Origin: Paraburkholderia sp. BL25I1N1
GTDB taxonomy: Bacteria; Pseudomonadota; Gammaproteobacteria; Burkholderiales; Burkholderiaceae
Assembly: GCF_003002025.1 (NCBI RefSeq)
Contig: NZ_PVZB01000002.1
Span: 124,001 to 188,000 of the forward strand
Reading direction: 5' to 3'
DNA: 64,000 nt
Shown one piece after another: positions 60,489 through 64,000 of this stretch. How positions within the stretch are numbered: position 1 is the first letter of the stretch; the number at the start of each line of letters is the position of its first letter. The notes beneath the pieces are model-generated. The model did no database searches. It worked only from the letters and a program-made list of their open reading frames with translations, and was not told where the DNA came from. The position numbers were made by a program, and so were the translations under genes.

Positions 60489-61929
60489 GGGATTCTCCGG
60501 GGCGGACTGTGGTTGCGTCGTATATGGACCCTGGAGCGGCGGTCGTTTCGTCGAGCCACGCGCGCGCCAGATCGAGCAGCACGATGTCTTCGTGGGCACG
60601 CGCGACGAAGCTCACGCCGAACGGCAAGCCCGCATGCCGGCCGACCGTGCAGACGCCGGCCGGCACCGCCAGCGCCGACAGGTCGAGCAGGTTGACGAAG
60701 TTCGTGTAGTAGCCGAAGCGCGAGTTCACGCGGATCGGGTCCGCTTCCAGTTCGTCGACGGTGGCGGTCGTCGCCGAAGTCGGCGTAACGATGGCGTCGA
60801 TCCGCTGCCAGACTTGCGCCGCTTGCATGCGCAGGAACGCGAGGCGGTCGAACGCGGCGAACGCATCGGCCGCGCTCCAGCGCGCCGCGCCGCCGATGAT
60901 CTCGCGGATCACCGGATGCAGCGCATCCGGCTGCGCGTCGGCGAACTCGCGGATCGCCGCGAGCCGCTCGGCGACCCACGGTCCTTCATAAAGCAGCCGC
61001 GCGGTGGCGAGGAACGGCTCGAAGTCGATCTCGACCAATTCGGCGCGGGCGGCTCGCAAACGCGTGAGCGCGGCATCGAATGCGTGCGCGTACGAGGTGT
61101 CGCCGAAAAATTCGAGCTGGTCCGCGCGCGGCACGCCGAAGCGCACACCGCGCAGCGACGGTTGCGCGTCAGGTTGGGCGGCGCCCGGCGGCGGCTGGAA
61201 TTCGCGCGCATACGGATCACTTGGCGCGACACCGCGCGCGGCGTCGAACACGCGCTGCGCGTCGTCCGCCGAGTGCGCGAAAATCGACACGCAGTCGAGC
61301 GATTTGCACGCCGGCACCACGCCGAGCGTGCTCAGCACGCCCTTGGTCGGCTTCAGTCCGAACAGGCCGTGGAATGCCGCCGGCACGCGTCCCGAGCCGG
61401 CCGTGTCGGTGCCCAGCGAAAACGCCGCCAGCCCGAGCGCGACCGATACCGCCGAACCGGAGCTCGAGCCGCCCGATGCATAGCGCGGATCGAGCGCGTT
61501 GCGGCACGCACCGTGCGGCGAGCGCTGGCCGGACAACCCCGTGGCGAACTGGTCGAGATTGGTCTTGCCGATCGGAATCGCGCCGGCTGCGATCAGGCGC
61601 GCGACCACCGGCGCGCTAACCGTGGGCGTGTACGCATAAGCGGGGCACGCGGCGGTGGTCGGAATGCCGGCCAGGTCGATATTATCCTTGATGGCGAACG
61701 GCACGCCGTAGAGCGGCAATGCGTCGATGTCGCGGCCTTCGAGCGCGTCGGCGTAACGCATCATCTCGTTGCGGCTCAACGGGCGGATCCATGCGTGATG
61801 CGGATCGTCGCCCGAAGTCCGCGCGGCGATGGCTTCCACCAGTTGCGCCGGCGTGAGGCTGCCGGCGCGATAGCGCGCCCGCAGCGCTTCGATCGACATC
61901 GACTGGAACAGATCGTCGTGGGATTTCAT
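60475..61929 (-). CDS. Allophanate hydrolase-type amidase (AtzF-like, without C-terminal domain)
   Basis: A 484-residue amidase-signature enzyme. The catalytic triad is Lys81 ([12 protein letters not shown]), Ser155 ([12 protein letters not shown]) and nucleophile Ser179 ([13 protein letters not shown]); the 98-residue Lys-Ser spacing equals that of AtzF. In urea catabolism it cleaves allophanate to ammonia and carbon dioxide. Full allophanate hydrolases are about 600 residues with a second C-terminal domain that is missing here. The ATG at 61929 overlaps the carboxylase stop by four bases. Confidence 0.9.
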   Translation of the reverse strand: MKSHDDLFQSMSIEALRARYRAGSLTPAQLVEAIAARTSGDDPHHAWIRPLSRNEMMRYADALEGRDIDALPLYGVPFAIKDNIDLAGIPTTAACPAYAYTPTVSAPVVARLIAAGAIPIGKTNLDQFATGLSGQRSPHGACRNALDPRYASGGSSSGSAVSVALGLAAFSLGTDTAGSGRVPAAFHGLFGLKPTKGVLSTLGVVPACKSLDCVSIFAHSADDAQRVFDAARGVAPSDPYAREFQPPPGAAQPDAQPSLRGVRFGVPRADQLEFFGDTSYAHAFDAALTRLRAARAELVEIDFEPFLATARLLYEGPWVAERLAAIREFADAQPDALHPVIREIIGGAARWSAADAFAAFDRLAFLRMQAAQVWQRIDAIVTPTSATTATVDELEADPIRVNSRFGYYTNFVNLLDLSALAVPAGVCTVGRHAGLPFGVSFVARAHEDIVLLDLARAWLDETTAAPGSIYDATTVRPGESHDRH

Positions 61930-64000
61930 TTGCACGTAGCCTCCTCGGTGGCGTCGGCTGCAATGCCGGCGCGCATCACCATCAATCGTTGACCCGCGAC
62001 GACCGCCGCGCCTTCCGCGCAGTCGATCGTTTCGATCACGCCGTCGCCGCTCGCGGTGACGGAGATTTCCATCTTCATCGACTCGACAATCGCCACCACC
62101 TGGCCGTCGGCGACCCGTTCGCCGGCCTTGACGAGCAGCTTCCACACGCTGCCCGACACGTCGGCGACAATGCCTTGCTGGCCGGCCGCAAGCGCGTCGT
62201 TCGTCATGTTGCCGGCATGCGCCGCATCGCCATCCGATTCGCCGACGTAATCGGCATGTCCGGCCGCATCCCAGCGCTCGCGTTCCGCATCGAAGGCGGC
62301 TTGCTGCGTGCTTTTGAACGCGGCGATCGACTCGGCTTCGTCCTTCAGGAAACGGTTGTATGCGCCGAGGTCGAACACGGACTCCTCGATCTTCAGACTC
62401 GCGCGGCCCGCGATGAAATCCGTGCGCAGTTCGGCCAGTTCGGCCTCACTCACTTCGTAGAAACGGATCTCATCGAAGAAGCGCAGCAGCCACGGCTTGC
62501 CCGCTTCGAACTCGCGCGTGGTGCGATAGCGGTTCCACATCTGCACGGTGCGGCCGACGAACTGATAACCGCCCGGACCTTCCATGCCATACACGCACAG
62601 ATACGCACCGCCGATGCCCACCGCGTTCTCCGGCGTCCACGTGCGCGCCGGGTTGTACTTGGTGGTGACGAGCCGGTGACGCGGATCGAGCGGCGTCGCG
62701 ACCGGCGCGCCGAGATAGACGTCGCCGAGACCCATGACGAGGTAGCGTGCGTCGAACACGATGCGCTTTACGTCGTCGATACCATGCAGTCCGTTGATGC
62801 GGCGAATGAACTCGATATTGCTCGGGCACCACGGCGCGTCGGGACGTACGGATTGCATGTAGCGTTCGATCGCGATCCGCGTCGACGGGTCGTCCCATGA
62901 GAGCGGCAAATGCACAATGCGGTTCGGCACGCGCATCGCGTCCACGGCGGGCAGTTCGCGCTCGGCTTGCTGCAGATGCGCGAGCAACGTGTCGTGCGAC
63001 AGCACGCGGTGGTCGAAATGCACCTGCAGCGAACGGATGCCCGGCGTCAGATCGATGATGCCCGGCAAGCGGTGCGCGTCGAGCCAGTTCATCAACGCAT
63101 GCACGCGAAAGCGCAGGTTCAGGTCGAGCACGAGCGGACCGTATTCGATCAGCACATTCTGATCGCCGGAGCGGCGATAGACCACGCCAGTGCCCTCGCC
63201 CGCCGTCGGGTCGCGGTAGAGGATGCAATCGTGAGCCGCTTCGCTCGCCTGTGTCACGCGTTGCGCCGCTTTGACCGGCACCCGTTCGAAGCGCACCGTA
63301 TCGCCCGGACGCAGTTGACCGAGCTTCCACAACTCCTCGCCCACCACCGTGACCGGACACACGAAGCCGCCGAGGCTCGGACCGTCTGGACCGAGAATTA
63401 CGGGCATATCGCCGGTGAAGTCCACCGCACCGACCGCATACGCGTTGTCGTGAATATTCGACGGATGCAGCCCCGCCTCGCCGCCATCCGTACGAGCCCA
63501 TTGCGGTTTGGGGCCGATCAGGCGCACACCTGTGCGGCTGGAGTTGTAGTGCACCGTCCAGCGCGTGCCGTAGAGCATCGCGATGTCGTCGGGCGTGAAG
63601 AAATCGGGCGCGCCATGCGGGCCGTCGAGCACGCCGAGCGTCCAGTCGTGCGTCAGCACCGGCACGCGCGTCGCGTCCAGTTGCGCGCCCGCTTCACCGC
63701 GATCCGCGCCATCGGCGAGATGCAGCACGTCGCCCTTGCGCAAAGCGCGACCTGCGTGGCCGCCAAACTGCCCGAGCGTGAAGGTCGCCTTGCTGCCCAG
63801 ATAGTCCGGCACCTGCAGGCCGCCCTTCAGCGCGAGACATGCGCGCATGCCGGCGCCTGTTACGCCACCGAGCTTGAGCACGGCACCCGCCGGCGCGCGC
63901 GTGACTTGCCAGAGCGCGACCGGCGCGCCGTCGAGCGTGGCGGCGAGCGGCGCGCCGCCGAGCACGAAAAGCGTCGCGGTATTGAAGCGCAGCGTGGCGC
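61926..64000 (-). CDS. Urea (or guanidine) carboxylase, C-terminal part (cut by window edge)
   Basis: About 690 residues of a biotin-dependent carboxylase that runs past the right edge. In order: part of the AHS2/KipA-like domain ([40 protein letters not shown]), an AHS1/KipI-like domain ([35 protein letters not shown]), and a C-terminal biotinyl domain with the biotin Lys in VESMKMEIS. The biotin carboxylase domain lies off the window. Such enzymes make allophanate from urea or carboxyguanidine from guanidine; the visible part does not decide between them. First visible gene of an operon with amidase, permease and ATPase. Confidence 0.9.
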   Translation of the reverse strand, partial: ATLRFNTATLFVLGGAPLAATLDGAPVALWQVTRAPAGAVLKLGGVTGAGMRACLALKGGLQVPDYLGSKATFTLGQFGGHAGRALRKGDVLHLADGADRGEAGAQLDATRVPVLTHDWTLGVLDGPHGAPDFFTPDDIAMLYGTRWTVHYNSSRTGVRLIGPKPQWARTDGGEAGLHPSNIHDNAYAVGAVDFTGDMPVILGPDGPSLGGFVCPVTVVGEELWKLGQLRPGDTVRFERVPVKAAQRVTQASEAAHDCILYRDPTAGEGTGVVYRRSGDQNVLIEYGPLVLDLNLRFRVHALMNWLDAHRLPGIIDLTPGIRSLQVHFDHRVLSHDTLLAHLQQAERELPAVDAMRVPNRIVHLPLSWDDPSTRIAIERYMQSVRPDAPWCPSNIEFIRRINGLHGIDDVKRIVFDARYLVMGLGDVYLGAPVATPLDPRHRLVTTKYNPARTWTPENAVGIGGAYLCVYGMEGPGGYQFVGRTVQMWNRYRTTREFEAGKPWLLRFFDEIRFYEVSEAELAELRTDFIAGRASLKIEESVFDLGAYNRFLKDEAESIAAFKSTQQAAFDAERERWDAAGHADYVGESDGDAAHAGNMTNDALAAGQQGIVADVSGSVWKLLVKAGERVADGQVVAIVESMKMEISVTASGDGVIETIDCAEGAAVVAGQRLMVMRAGIAADATEEATCK

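Overview
The base composition, codon use and gene families (DUF4148 small secreted proteins, HdeD/DUF308, manganese catalase with a YciF-type ferritin-like protein, NodT-type outer membrane factors, CopR/IrlR-like two-component system) point to a betaproteobacterium of the Burkholderia/Paraburkholderia group. The window looks like accessory-rich sequence from a replicon with many catabolic and stress genes. The species assignment is inference; no rRNA or tRNA gene was seen.

Layout. 1-3.4 kb: the N-terminal part of a MOSC protein, a small secreted protein, an Old Yellow Enzyme reductase and an NmrA-like SDR. 3.9-15 kb (all minus strand): a catabolic cluster with a Tat-exported oligopeptide/opine-type binding protein, a three-part HcnABC/opine-oxidase-like amine dehydrogenase, an aldehyde dehydrogenase, a GNAT acetyltransferase and hydantoinase/oxoprolinase HyuA and HyuB. 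Two related upstream boxes precede its first two transcription-unit candidates. 15.3-15.8 kb holds the wreckage of a RidA gene and a D-threonine-aldolase/DSD1-type gene. 15.8-20 kb has PsiE, a cysteine-less thioredoxin-reductase-like protein paired with a UBP-type zinc finger, a Clp D2-domain fragment and HdeD, resembling a worn-down stress-tolerance locus. 20-27 kb: AraC and MarR regulators, ClC chloride channel, zinc alcohol/formaldehyde dehydrogenase, formate/nitrite-type transporter, YciF-like ferritin and Mn-catalase.

27-34.3 kb: a HipBA toxin-antitoxin locus with an AT-rich, palindrome-bearing promoter; a phospholipase C/acid phosphatase family enzyme; a quinone oxidoreductase with a frameshifted small gene beside it; an AraC regulator; and an orphan type VI secretion amidase/immunity pair of the Tae1-Tai1 family.

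34.7-49.1 kb: a likely deoxyribose/deoxynucleoside utilisation regulon. It has a DeoR regulator, deoC, a tandem-domain ALDH16-like dehydrogenase, a PfkB sugar kinase and a complete four-gene sugar ABC transporter. A second three-gene sugar ABC transporter is transcribed divergently. The pathway would run: uptake, phosphorylation, DeoC cleavage to acetaldehyde and glyceraldehyde-3-phosphate, then acetaldehyde oxidation. A strongly initiated 36-residue ORF is hidden between the ALDH and kinase genes.

49.2-58.5 kb: a tripartite RND efflux operon and a convergent sensor kinase/response regulator operon. The sites NATNAC-N6-GTNATN occur twice upstream of the pump and once upstream of the regulator, suggesting direct control. 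58.5-64 kb: the downstream part of a urea (or guanidine) carboxylase operon: carboxylase (cut by the window end), allophanate-hydrolase-type amidase, and an ABC permease and ATPase.
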